A stretch of DNA of 64,000 nt. Source: Burkholderia arboris. Its GTDB lineage: Bacteria > Pseudomonadota > Gammaproteobacteria > Burkholderiales > Burkholderiaceae. Under the pieces are notes generated by a model. It had not been told where the DNA came from. It was given only the letters and a program-made list of their open reading frames with translations, and ran no database searches. Where the stretch lies: NCBI RefSeq assembly GCF_902499125.1, contig NZ_CABVPX010000002.1:1-64000 (forward strand), in the 5' to 3' direction. The position numbers and the translations under genes are program-made. Shown one piece after another: positions 27,427 through 34,222 of the stretch (position 1 is the stretch's first letter; each line of letters begins with the position of its first letter).

Positions 27427-27454
27427 GAGGTTCAAATCCTCTCGCCCCGACCAG
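27427..27454 (+). repeat. attR: second copy of the tRNA-Pro 3' end
   Basis: Exact 28-bp copy of 20931-20958. No 5' tRNA half precedes it, so this is a border duplication and not a second tRNA gene. Confidence 0.92.
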
Positions 27455-27460
27455 ACAAAG

Positions 27461-27494
27461 AACCCGCGTCAGCTCAGGCTGGCGCGGGTTTTTT
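27461..27494 (+). terminator. Displaced original tRNA-Pro terminator
   Basis: Stem aacccgcgtcagc/gctggcgcgggtt (27461-27490, loop tcag) followed by a T-tract. It lies 7 bp past the repeat, the normal place for a tRNA terminator, but is now separated from tRNA-Pro by the island. Confidence 0.85.
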
Positions 27495-27594
27495 CTTGCC
27501 CGTCGCTTTTTTGCACATCGCGGCGCGGCCCCGGTAAAATGCAAGGTTGATCCACGGAAAGCGCCGTGATTTAGCGGAAGAGGATTCCCCGAAC

Positions 27595-28803
27595 ATGACT
27601 GATCTTCGTCTTACCATGCGGTTCGCTGCAGTGCTCGCCACCGGCGTACTCGTTGCCGGTTGCGGTACGTCGTCGCCCACGAAAGTGGACTACAAGAGCG
27701 ATTCGAAATCGAAGGAAGCGTCGCTCGCAGTGCCGCCCAACATGCTCGACGAGACGGCCGATCAGCGTTCGCTGCCGCCCCAGGGCGGCGCGACTTCCCT
27801 GTCCGCGCTTCAGCAGGTCCAGCAGGCAGCGCCTGCGCTGGACACCGTCGCACCGGCCGTGGCCGGCATGCATATCCAGCGTGACGGCACCGAAAGCTGG
27901 CTCGTGATCGATGGCAAGCAGCCGGCCTCGATCTGGCCGCAGGTTCGCCGTTTCTGGCAGGAGCAGGGCTTCCTGCTCGTCGTCGACCAGCGCGACAAGG
28001 GCGTGATGGAAACCGACTGGAACGAAACCCATCCGCAGATCAACGACGGCCTGATCCGTAGCGTGATCTCGAAGGCGATGGGCAATTCGTACGTGACGGC
28101 CGAGCGCAACAAGTACCGCACGCGTCTCGATACGGCGCCGAACGGCGGCACCTACGTGTTCATCAGCCAGAAGGGGATGCGCGAGGCGATCACCGGCGCG
28201 AACAACGATTCGAGCAAGTGGGAGCCGAAGCCGAACGATCCGGCGCTCGAGACCGAATACCTGAAGCGGCTGATGGCCGTGCTCGCACAGAACGAGCAGC
28301 GCGCGAAGAACGGCGAGCCGCCGGTCGCGAACATCAAGGACAACACGGTACCGAAGGACAAGAAGGCCGACGCCGACGCATCGTCGAAGGCTGCCGCAGC
28401 GATTGCGGCGCAGAACGTCACGCGTACGTCGGCGCAAGGCAACGATGCCGCTGACGCGGCCGTGCCGTCCGAAGTCACGCTCGGCGAGCCGTACGACCGG
28501 TCGTGGCTGCACGTCGGCCTCGCGCTCGATCGCGCGAACTTCACGGTCGACGATCGCGATCGCACGAAGGGCCTGTATTTCGTGCGCTACGTCGATCCGA
28601 AGGATCTGACCTCGGCCGAGCAGGGTTTCTGGAGTCAGCTGTTCCATGGCAAGAAGGAAAAGCAGGCGAAGCAGTACCGTGTCAACGTGAAGGCGCTGAC
28701 GGCCGACCAGACGCGCGTTGCAATCGTCGACGATGCGGGCGGGATCGACTCGTCGTCGGCGGCACGCCAGATCATGGGGCTGCTAGTGAATCAGCTTCGC
28801 TGA
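27595..28803 (+). CDS. bamC: BamC-like outer-membrane assembly lipoprotein
   Basis: 402 aa. A lipoprotein signal (MRFAAVLATGVLVAGC) is followed by an unstructured segment (KSDSKSKEASLAVPPNML) as in BamC, then two helix-grip-like domains: residues ~100-200 (LVIDGKQPASIWPQVRRFWQ) and ~295-400 (SWLHVGLALDRANFTVDDRD). An Ala/Lys-rich linker joins them. BamC helps the BAM complex insert beta-barrel proteins. Start 27595 is chosen for the gaagagga site; an in-frame ATG at 27616 is also possible. It normally follows dapA; here it directly follows the tRNA-Pro locus. Confidence 0.82.
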   Translation: MTDLRLTMRFAAVLATGVLVAGCGTSSPTKVDYKSDSKSKEASLAVPPNMLDETADQRSLPPQGGATSLSALQQVQQAAPALDTVAPAVAGMHIQRDGTESWLVIDGKQPASIWPQVRRFWQEQGFLLVVDQRDKGVMETDWNETHPQINDGLIRSVISKAMGNSYVTAERNKYRTRLDTAPNGGTYVFISQKGMREAITGANNDSSKWEPKPNDPALETEYLKRLMAVLAQNEQRAKNGEPPVANIKDNTVPKDKKADADASSKAAAAIAAQNVTRTSAQGNDAADAAVPSEVTLGEPYDRSWLHVGLALDRANFTVDDRDRTKGLYFVRYVDPKDLTSAEQGFWSQLFHGKKEKQAKQYRVNVKALTADQTRVAIVDDAGGIDSSSAARQIMGLLVNQLR

Positions 28804-28830
28804 TCCCGGCACTTCTCCGCATCATTGAAA

Positions 28831-28857
28831 AAGCCCGCCTTTCGGCGGGCTTTTTTC
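28831..28857 (+). terminator. Terminator of bamC
   Basis: Stem aagcccgcc/ggcgggctt (28831-28839, 28844-28852) with a 4-nt loop and a T-tract; A's on the other side. Confidence 0.9.
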
Positions 28858-28911
28858 ATGGCCGTTCGCCGGCGCATGTGCGTGTCCGGGTCGTTCGGTT
28901 CCTGCTCGTGA

Positions 28912-29030
28912 CGTTACGTAACATCCGCGCGTTACGACGGCAGAACACCTGTCACATTGTCGCCGACGTTAAAAAATGTCCTTTTAAATCAACGAAATGA
29001 TCGGCATGAGTTGGCTGGCACGCAACCTGC
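28912..29030 (+). promoter_or_regulatory. Candidate sigma-54 promoter with upstream elements
   Basis: TGGCACG (29016-29022) and CTGC (29027-29030) fit the -24/-12 consensus TGGCACG-N4-TTGC with one mismatch and exact spacing. An IHF-like site (aatcaacgaaatg, 28987-28999; one mismatch) lies just upstream. Further up are two copies of cgttacg (about 28912 and 28930), the first part of a perfect palindrome gttacgtaac (28913-28922), which could bind an enhancer protein. Order enhancer - IHF - promoter is the normal sigma-54 layout. Confidence 0.5.
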
Positions 29031-29041
29031 TTTATATGTTG

Positions 29042-29252
29042 GAATTGTCGAAACAGGGAGGATGACGTCAGATACCGGGCGTGCGCAGCGAGCGCCGGAT
29101 CAACGGTATCGGCGTCTTCACATGCCGGCGCGACATGCGTCGGCGCAACCGATGACGATCCGCGCCAGCGTGCGGATCTCGATGGCCCCGTCGCCTATCC
29201 TCGTAGGGCGACGGTTTCGCCCGCGCTTCTCTGAAGCGCGGGCTATTTTTTT
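29042..29252 (+). ncRNA. Candidate sigma-54-dependent small RNA
   Basis: A ~210-nt transcript is predicted from the -24/-12 promoter to an intrinsic terminator (stem gcccgcgctt/aagcgcgggc, 29219-29228 and 29234-29243, then seven T's). A second hairpin pairs 29188-29197 with 29204-29214. The only frame across it would be an in-frame extension of the monooxygenase gene, but its ATG (29062) touches the Shine-Dalgarno and the terminator interrupts it, so RNA is the better explanation. No Rfam family is recognised. Confidence 0.4.
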
Positions 29253-29346
29253 GGCGGGCCGCCGTCGTGCCGTGTCTTATCTGCGCGGCCGATGCGCGAT
29301 GCGTGATTCGCGTATTCTCGAACTTTTTCGGATGAAGGAGGCGGGA

Positions 29347-29637
29347 ATGGCGGAAATTGCAGTCGTGGCGCTGATCGTGGCGAAGCCGGGCGCCGAGGAA
29401 AAGCTGCGCATTGCGCTCGAAGGGATCGTCGAGCCGACCCGCAACGAAGCCGGCGCATTGCAGTACGACCTGCATCGGGATCTGAGGGAGCCCGCGCGAT
29501 TCGTATTCGTCGAGCGTTGGGAGAGCGAGGAGGCGCTGGCCGTCCATGCGCGTTCTGCGCACATCCTCGCTTATCGCGAAGCGGCCGCGGACTGGATCGA
29601 ACGTTCCGAAATCCGCGTGCTGTCGAAGCTCGTCTGA
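29347..29637 (+). CDS. Antibiotic-biosynthesis-monooxygenase (YgiN-like) domain protein
   Basis: 96 aa, one ferredoxin-like ABM domain. It begins AEIAVVALIVAKPGAEEKL, contains EPTRNEAGALQYDLHRD and the FVFVERWESEEALAVHARS helix, all as in YgiN-type quinol monooxygenases. Such proteins usually dimerise and act on quinones or other small aromatics. ATG 29347 follows an ideal aaggagg site. It is a single gene; a palindromic hairpin at 29649-29670 separates it from the convergent small gene. Confidence 0.88.
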   Translation: MAEIAVVALIVAKPGAEEKLRIALEGIVEPTRNEAGALQYDLHRDLREPARFVFVERWESEEALAVHARSAHILAYREAAADWIERSEIRVLSKLV

Positions 29638-29648
29638 GCCGGATGGGG

Positions 29649-29670
29649 GCGACCGGACGTGTCCGGTCGC
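29649..29670. terminator. Hairpin between convergent small genes
   Basis: Arms gcgaccggac (29649-29658) and gtccggtcgc (29661-29670). No T-tract on either side; possible bidirectional terminator. Confidence 0.45.
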
Positions 29671-29679
29671 AGCGGCGCG

Positions 29680-29937
29680 TCAGTGCGACGCGCTGGGGAC
29701 GTCGAGGATCAGGATGATCGTCCAGTCGGCGTCGCCGTCATGGTGATACTGGCGCTCGGCCACGATGAACGGTTGCTGCTTGCCTTGCGGGCCGAGGAAC
29801 AGCACGTCGCCCTCCATCGGCAGGCACTCGATCGGCGGCAGCGCGAGGAACGCGTCGGTCGAGCCGCGGGGCATCAGTTGCTTGATCTGGCGAGTGGCGG
29901 CTTCGGTCCACTCGATATCGAGTTGAATGTTGCTCAT
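29680..29937 (-). CDS. Conserved-looking hypothetical protein, 85 aa
   Basis: Not recognised. A small soluble protein starting MSNIQLDIEWTEAATRQIKQ, with no signal peptide or membrane segment. The sequence contains LPMEGDVLFLGPQGKQQPFI and ends WTIILILDVPSASH, suggesting a compact beta-rich fold. The start is well supported by ggagga 4 bp upstream. Codon use is like the core genes. It may be co-transcribed with nothing else: a terminator at 30015-30051 separates it from the upstream gene. Confidence 0.75.
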   Translation of the reverse strand: MSNIQLDIEWTEAATRQIKQLMPRGSTDAFLALPPIECLPMEGDVLFLGPQGKQQPFIVAERQYHHDGDADWTIILILDVPSASH

Positions 29938-30014
29938 GCTGTCCTCCGCACCGGGGTGCGCACGGGTGGAAAATTTCGGTGCGCGACTTTAGCACAGCGC
30001 GCGGGCGCCGCAAC

Positions 30015-30051
30015 CAAAAAAGCCGAACCCGGTTGCCCGGATTCGGCTTTT
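30015..30051 (-). terminator. Terminator of the 92-aa secreted protein gene
   Basis: Arms aaaagccgaa (30018-30027) and ttcggctttt (30042-30051); on the minus strand it is followed by a run of T's (plus-strand A's from 30015). Confidence 0.85.
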
Positions 30052-30073
30052 CGCATGTGCGGTGCCGCCGAAC

Positions 30074-30352
30074 TTACTGGCTGGCAGCGTCTGCAGCCTT
30101 GGCAGTCTTCTTGCCGGCCTTCTTCGCCCCTGCCTTGTGATGAGCAGCCTTCTTGCCGTGGTGATGCTCTTCCTGCATCGCCGGCTGAGCGGCTTCGGCC
30201 GCTTGCTGCTGTTGCAGCGCTTGTGCGCGCTGCTCGATCTCGGCGATCTTGGCCGGATCGGTGATGGTCTGGATCTGCGTGCTCTCTTGCGCATACGCTG
30301 CGCCAGTCAGCGCCGACATCGCTACCAGGATAGCCAGGGACGTCTTCTTCAT
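30074..30352 (-). CDS. Small secreted His/Lys/Ala-rich protein
   Basis: 92 aa. A clear signal peptide (MKKTSLAILVAMSALTGAAYA, cleavage before QES) is followed by a Gln/Ala-rich helix (IAEIEQRAQALQQQQAAEAA) and a tail with HHH and AHH clusters and many lysines (EEHHHGKKAAHHKAGAKK). The histidines may bind metal; the lysine/alanine repeats resemble histone-H1-like low-complexity tails. The function is unknown. The start is preceded by ggagg, spacing 7. Its own terminator follows. Confidence 0.8.
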   Translation of the reverse strand: MKKTSLAILVAMSALTGAAYAQESTQIQTITDPAKIAEIEQRAQALQQQQAAEAAQPAMQEEHHHGKKAAHHKAGAKKAGKKTAKAADAASQ

Positions 30353-30573
30353 TGCTTTACCTCCGCTAAGTGGTGATGAACCCGAGTGTTGCCGTTGAGT
30401 CTGGCGACTGCAATCGAGTGCGTGTCGAGTGTAACAAAAGTGACGGATCAATGTGCACCGGATCGCGGCGCGATGCAAGGCCCCGTTGAAGTCGCGCAAC
30501 ACTTCTTGCACTTCGTCACGCGCGTGCCATCCGGGGCGGGGCGCTTGTTTCCGCGCCCGTTTTCGCGCTGTCT

Positions 30574-31422
30574 TCAAAACCATCCAAGCCATCGATAGAC
30601 GTGGAATTGTGCGATGCCGACCAGCTCGTGCAGTGCCTGTTCGGCGTTGGCCACATTGCGCCAGCGCGGCAGCCAGCCCGTTTGCGCGCGTCGGAGATTC
30701 GCATAAACAGGCTGCGGATCGATGCCGAAACGGTGGAAATCGAGCAGGGCGCGGCGCATCTGGTACGACGACGTGACGAGAATGCGTGCGTCGTCATACT
30801 GTGAGCGTAGTATAGACGCAGTGAATTTCGCATTTTCGTAGGTTGTGCGGCTGTTGGGTTCGAGCACGAGGTCGGCGGAGGCAACGCCTTCCGCCATGAG
30901 TTGGCGCCCGTATACGGCCGCCTCGGTTTCGCCGTGATGCTGCGGGTCGCCGCCCGACATCACCACGGTGCAGCGCTCGGCCCGCTGCAGACACGTGCGA
31001 TAGAGCGCGGCAACCGTGTGGATGCGCGCGACGCCGTCGGGTGGCGGTTGCAGCCCCGTGTCGGTGCGGCGTGTGCCGGCGCCGATGAGGATCAGCGTGG
31101 TCCGCCCGTGCATGTCCGGGTGCTCGACCGGCGTGACGCCGGCCTCGGTCCAGGCGATCAGCGGCGCTGCGAGCCAGCCTGTCGCAAGCAGCCAGAACAG
31201 CGCAACGGCGACGATCGAAATGGTTCGACGCTGCTTGCGGCAGAGCATGAAACAGATGAAGAGAAGTACAAATGAATCGAACAGAATCAATTTGATTGGG
31301 GTAAGGTGTCTTTTTATGGACGGCTGACGATCCGGCCCTGACGCGACGCCGAAGAACGTCGGCCTCCAGAATCGGTGGCGGTTTCGGCGGGCGGAAACCC
31401 CGCCCGGCGCGCCGCTTCGCAT
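30574..31422 (-). CDS. YdcF-like DUF218 membrane protein
   Basis: The conserved part (~240 aa) has two hydrophobic segments (LFDSFVLLFICFMLC and ISIVAVALFWLLATGWLAAP), then a DUF218/SanA-YdcF domain with GAGTRRTD, VVMSGGDPQHHGETEAAVYGRQL and EPNSRTTYENAKFTASIL. Members are thought to act in cell-envelope (peptidoglycan precursor) metabolism; the exact reaction is not settled. The start is unclear: ATG at 31422 gives 282 aa but an odd Arg-rich leader and no ribosome site; a TTG near 31297 would start right at the first hydrophobic segment. Confidence 0.78.
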   Translation of the reverse strand: MRSGAPGGVSARRNRHRFWRPTFFGVASGPDRQPSIKRHLTPIKLILFDSFVLLFICFMLCRKQRRTISIVAVALFWLLATGWLAAPLIAWTEAGVTPVEHPDMHGRTTLILIGAGTRRTDTGLQPPPDGVARIHTVAALYRTCLQRAERCTVVMSGGDPQHHGETEAAVYGRQLMAEGVASADLVLEPNSRTTYENAKFTASILRSQYDDARILVTSSYQMRRALLDFHRFGIDPQPVYANLRRAQTGWLPRWRNVANAEQALHELVGIAQFHVYRWLGWF

Positions 31423-31450
31423 TGTCGCTGCACTTTAAGAAAGAATCGAG

Positions 31451-31768
31451 ATGGCCACGTATTCCAACGAAGCGGTGCTCGACGCATTGAGACGAGTGCA
31501 GTACCGCCAGGTACCGTGGGCACGCCGCCCGGGCGTGTTCGAGTATCTCCGTTCGCTCGGGTTGATGGACACGGTCAGGCAGAAGACCGTTGCCCCCGCG
31601 CCGGGTTTTCATGCTCCGGTCGACATCGCCATACTGACCGACAGTGGTCGAGCCGAATTCTCGCGCCTCGAGCGCGACGAGAAATTACTTTCCTGGACTG
31701 ATCGCCGTATGGACGACTACGCATTGAGCGAAGCGAGCGCCGTGGCGATTCTCGAAAGCCGCCTGTAG
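31451..31768 (+). CDS. Hypothetical protein, 105 aa
   Basis: Not recognised. Soluble, rich in Arg and Glu, with a predicted helical N-terminus (NEAVLDALRRVQYRQVPWARR) and the segment HAPVDIAILTDSGRAEFSRLERDEKLL. No signal peptide. It is divergent from the YdcF-like gene, ~30 bp from that gene's longest possible start. The ribosome site is weak. Confidence 0.6.
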   Translation: MATYSNEAVLDALRRVQYRQVPWARRPGVFEYLRSLGLMDTVRQKTVAPAPGFHAPVDIAILTDSGRAEFSRLERDEKLLSWTDRRMDDYALSEASAVAILESRL

Positions 31769-31815
31769 CGCCCGCACCATCCCGCCCCGTGCATCGTCGC
31801 GCAGGCCGGCGATGC

Positions 31816-31846
31816 AAAAAAAAGCCCGTATCGCGAGGATACGGGC
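31816..31846 (-). terminator. Terminator of the minus-strand 83-aa gene
   Basis: Stem gcccgtatc/gatacgggc (31824-31832, 31838-31846). On the minus strand the hairpin is followed by eight T's. It lies ~120 bp past the stop at 31965. Confidence 0.85.
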
Positions 31847-31964
31847 GTACCGGATACTTTTGCTGTTGCCACGCTGTGCTCATGGCAACGGATGTGACTC
31901 GCCGTATGCGGCGCAGTTCCCGAAAGCGGGCATTTTCTTTGGCGAATTCCTGAAATTGGCGGGA

Positions 31965-32216
31965 CTACGGATGACGCGGCACGTCGGACGGCTGCGAGCC
32001 GATGCGCGCCCGCGCGTTGCTGGCGATGTCGCCGCGCAGGTCGCCGCGCGGCACGGTTTCCCGGCTGGAGGCATTTGCGGACGGCGGCTGGCGAAGGGTG
32101 TTCCGGTGATCCTGCTGGCGATGGGGCGGCTTCGCGCGATCGTCGGCGTGGGCAGGGGCGGTCAGCGCCATGGAAACGACAATGCCGCATGCGACGAGCA
32201 GTGACATTGGTTTCAT
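31965..32216 (-). CDS. Small secreted hypothetical protein
   Basis: 83 aa. Signal peptide MKPMSLLVACGIVVSMALTA with cleavage likely after AHA; the mature ~60 residues are polar and Arg/Gln/Pro-rich (PPHRQQDHRNTLRQPP) with no clear fold. A ggag site precedes the start by ~8 bp. Own terminator downstream. Function unknown. Confidence 0.65.
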   Translation of the reverse strand: MKPMSLLVACGIVVSMALTAPAHADDRAKPPHRQQDHRNTLRQPPSANASSRETVPRGDLRGDIASNARARIGSQPSDVPRHP

Positions 32217-32414
32217 GGCGGGGCTCCCTTCAAGCCGTCGGCGCGGCCTGTTGATATGTCGCTAAGGTAAGCGTGGGAGTGCAGGCTTGCTGTAAATATT
32301 GGTAAATAGATGTATCGCGGCACGACAACGGTAATGAACGGCAATGCAGGCGTCGCGAAAAAGTCGCGTCGCAGAAAACAACCGGGCGGCCGAAGCCGCC
32401 CGATCGAGCATGCG

Positions 32415-32816
32415 TTACGCCATCTTGACGGGCGCGCGCCAGGATTCCGGATTGGTCCAGAAGGCGCCGCGCAGCCGGTCGCGGCTCGGCGGTGCGGGCG
32501 GCTTCGCGGCGCTTGCGCCGATGCGTCCGCGCAGCGAGATCTGCCGGCCGCTCGTGCCGAGTCGTTTCACGATTTCGGCGAGCGTGCCGTCCGCCTGCCA
32601 TTCGTCGAAACGGCGGCGGCAGGTCGGCGGCGACGGGTAGCGGCCCGGCAGCTTCGACCAGCCTTCACCCGTCGACAGCACCCACAGCACGGCGTTTACC
32701 ACCGAGCGGGCTTCCACGCGGGGACGGCCGCGCCGCTCACTCCGTGCGGGTTCCGAGCAAAACAGACCCTCGACCAGCGCCCACTCGTTATCTCTCAAAT
32801 CGTCGAACAGCATCAT
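32415..32816 (-). CDS. Stand-alone DUF4096 (IS5/IS402-type transposase N-terminal) protein
   Basis: 133 aa. Residues 1-90 match the DNA-binding N-terminal domain of IS5-family transposases (LRDNEWALVEGLF, then GRPRVEARSVVNAVLWVLSTGEGWSKLP, then TCRRRFDEWQADGTL). The DDE catalytic domain that should follow is absent; instead there is a ~40-residue Arg/Pro-rich tail. No terminal inverted repeats or second ORF were found nearby, so it is not an active IS. A second gene of the same design is at 60083. It may be a domesticated DNA-binding protein or a decayed transposase. Two adjacent ATGs (32816, 32813) follow gagg. Confidence 0.75.
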   Translation of the reverse strand: MMLFDDLRDNEWALVEGLFCSEPARSERRGRPRVEARSVVNAVLWVLSTGEGWSKLPGRYPSPPTCRRRFDEWQADGTLAEIVKRLGTSGRQISLRGRIGASAAKPPAPPSRDRLRGAFWTNPESWRAPVKMA

Positions 32817-33244
32817 GTCCTCACCTCAGCGAAGCTAACTCCGGTGCGCTGCCCTGCGCCGCGCACTCTTCAAGCACTCGATCATTGAGTGCCGGGTGGG
32901 GGCGTCCGGTTGGCCGGCAGCGGCGTTTCTGCTCTTCCGTCCGACGAAACCTGCGCCCTGTGCGCCAGGTAATGCACGAAGCGTGCCATGTCGGAGGCCA
33001 ATCCCTCGAGAGCCGCTTGGCAGCGAGCTAACGGCTAAGTCAGCTAGGGGCGTATAAGACGCCAAAATAACCTGGCAGCAAATCGGGACAATCACCAATC
33101 TTGTGCAGTTCGCCCGTACCACGTGCGTTTGCGAATGTATTGCACCGCAGCGAAACATTCGCGGAAGGTGCCGGATTCGGCCGCCGAGGCCCGATTCGCG
33201 CATTACAATCCTGCATCGATATCGACGATTGATGAGGTCAGGGG
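32817..33244. other. Intergenic region ahead of the LysR gene
   Basis: About 430 bp without a gene. It contains small hairpins (gcactc/gagtgc near 32875; ggcgt/acgcc near 33048-33062) and the LysR-proximal inverted repeat listed separately. Confidence 0.5.
33131..33162. promoter_or_regulatory. Candidate LysR operator
   Basis: A perfect 8-bp inverted repeat gcgaatgt (33131-33138) and acattcgc (33155-33162) with 16 bp between, 83 bp upstream of the LysR start. Position fits autoregulation; the spacer is longer than the usual T-N11-A LysR box, so this is tentative. Confidence 0.4.
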
Positions 33245-34147
33245 ATGAACGTCACGCTGCGTCAGCTTCGCGTATTCATCGAGGTCGCGCGGCTCAGGAG
33301 CTTCAGCCGCGCGGGCGACGAGATCGGGCTCACGCAGTCCGCGGTCAGCCGCTGCGTACGTGAGCTCGAGGCCGAACTCGGGCTGAAGCTGATCGATCGC
33401 ACGACGCGCGACGTGCAACTGACCGACGTCGGCGCGAACCTGATCGCGAGCGTGTCGCGCCTGATCGACGATCTCGACGACACGCTGCGCGAGATTCGCG
33501 AGATCGGCGAGCAGCGTCGCGGGCGGGTGATCGTCGCGGCGAGCCCGACGATCGCATGCAGGCTGATGCCGCGCGTGGTGGCATCGTGCGAACGCCAGTT
33601 CCCGTTCGTGACGCTCGGCCTGCGCGACGACGTGCAGAGCGACGTGCTGCGCAAGGTGAAGTCGAGCGAAGTCGATTTCGGCGTCGTGATCGGGCCGCTG
33701 ACGGTCGCCGATCTCGTGTGCGAGCCGCTGATGACCGACTCGTTTTGCCTCGTCGCGCGCGCCGACCATCCGCTCGCCGCGCGTGCCGAGGTGCCGTGGA
33801 CGGCGCTGGACGGCGAACGTCTCGTGCTGCTCGATCATGCGTCGGGCAGCCGGCCGCTGATCGACGCGGCGCTGGCCACCCATCGCGTCAACGCGACGGT
33901 CATGCAGGAGCTCGGGCATTCGGCGACCGTGTTCGGGCTGGTCGAGGCCGGCGTCGGCGTGAGTGTGCAGCCGTGGCTGTCGCTGCCGCTGCCGGCGGGC
34001 TCGACGCTCGTCGCACGGCCGCTCACGCCGCGCACCGAACGCACCGTCGAGCTGGTGCGCCGCCGCGACCGGTCGTTGTCGCCCGCGGCGCAGGCGATCT
34101 GGGAGCTGGTGCGGCAGATGCCGGCGAGGGCGGAGGATCTCGACTGA
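33245..34147 (+). CDS. LysR-family transcriptional regulator
   Basis: 300 aa. The N-terminal helix-turn-helix is classical (LRQLRVFIEVARLRSFSRAG, then EIGLTQSAVSRCVRELEAEL, residues ~4-65). Residues ~90-295 are the periplasmic-binding-protein-like effector domain (VIVAASPTIACRLMPRVVAS; FGVVIGPL). The effector is unknown. The aminotransferase gene starts 75 bp downstream on the same strand and may be co-expressed or controlled by it. The start follows aggggatg. Confidence 0.93.
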   Translation: MNVTLRQLRVFIEVARLRSFSRAGDEIGLTQSAVSRCVRELEAELGLKLIDRTTRDVQLTDVGANLIASVSRLIDDLDDTLREIREIGEQRRGRVIVAASPTIACRLMPRVVASCERQFPFVTLGLRDDVQSDVLRKVKSSEVDFGVVIGPLTVADLVCEPLMTDSFCLVARADHPLAARAEVPWTALDGERLVLLDHASGSRPLIDAALATHRVNATVMQELGHSATVFGLVEAGVGVSVQPWLSLPLPAGSTLVARPLTPRTERTVELVRRRDRSLSPAAQAIWELVRQMPARAEDLD

Positions 34148-34222
34148 CGCACGCAGGCATGCGCCGGCCCGGCTTGCCGGCCGGTACACTACGCGGATCG
34201 TGTTCCTCGGCGGTGGTTCTCG

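Larger units (their letters stand above)
20959..27454. mobile_element. tRNA-Pro-integrated genomic island carrying a T6SS VgrG cassette
   Basis: The ~6.5 kb between the two 28-bp repeats holds an integrase relic next to attL, a decayed ~0.8-kb stretch, and the operon vgrG, putative effector, putative immunity, PAAR. Base composition is clearly lower in G+C than the surrounding core genes, especially at 24.8-26.8 kb. The genuine tRNA-Pro terminator lies just past the right repeat. These are the classic signs of site-specific insertion into a tRNA gene. With the integrase truncated and no other mobility gene, the island is probably fixed. No T6SS structural genes (TssB/C, Hcp, ClpV) are in the window, so the cassette must use an apparatus encoded elsewhere. 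Confidence 0.88.

Noticed and set aside
27427..27454. A second tRNA-Pro gene
   Set aside because: Only the last 28 bp of the tRNA are present; no D-arm or anticodon arm precedes it.
29062..29346. N-terminal extension of the monooxygenase gene back to ATG 29062
   Set aside because: The ribosome site touches that ATG, a strong terminator lies inside the extension, and the translation looks non-coding.
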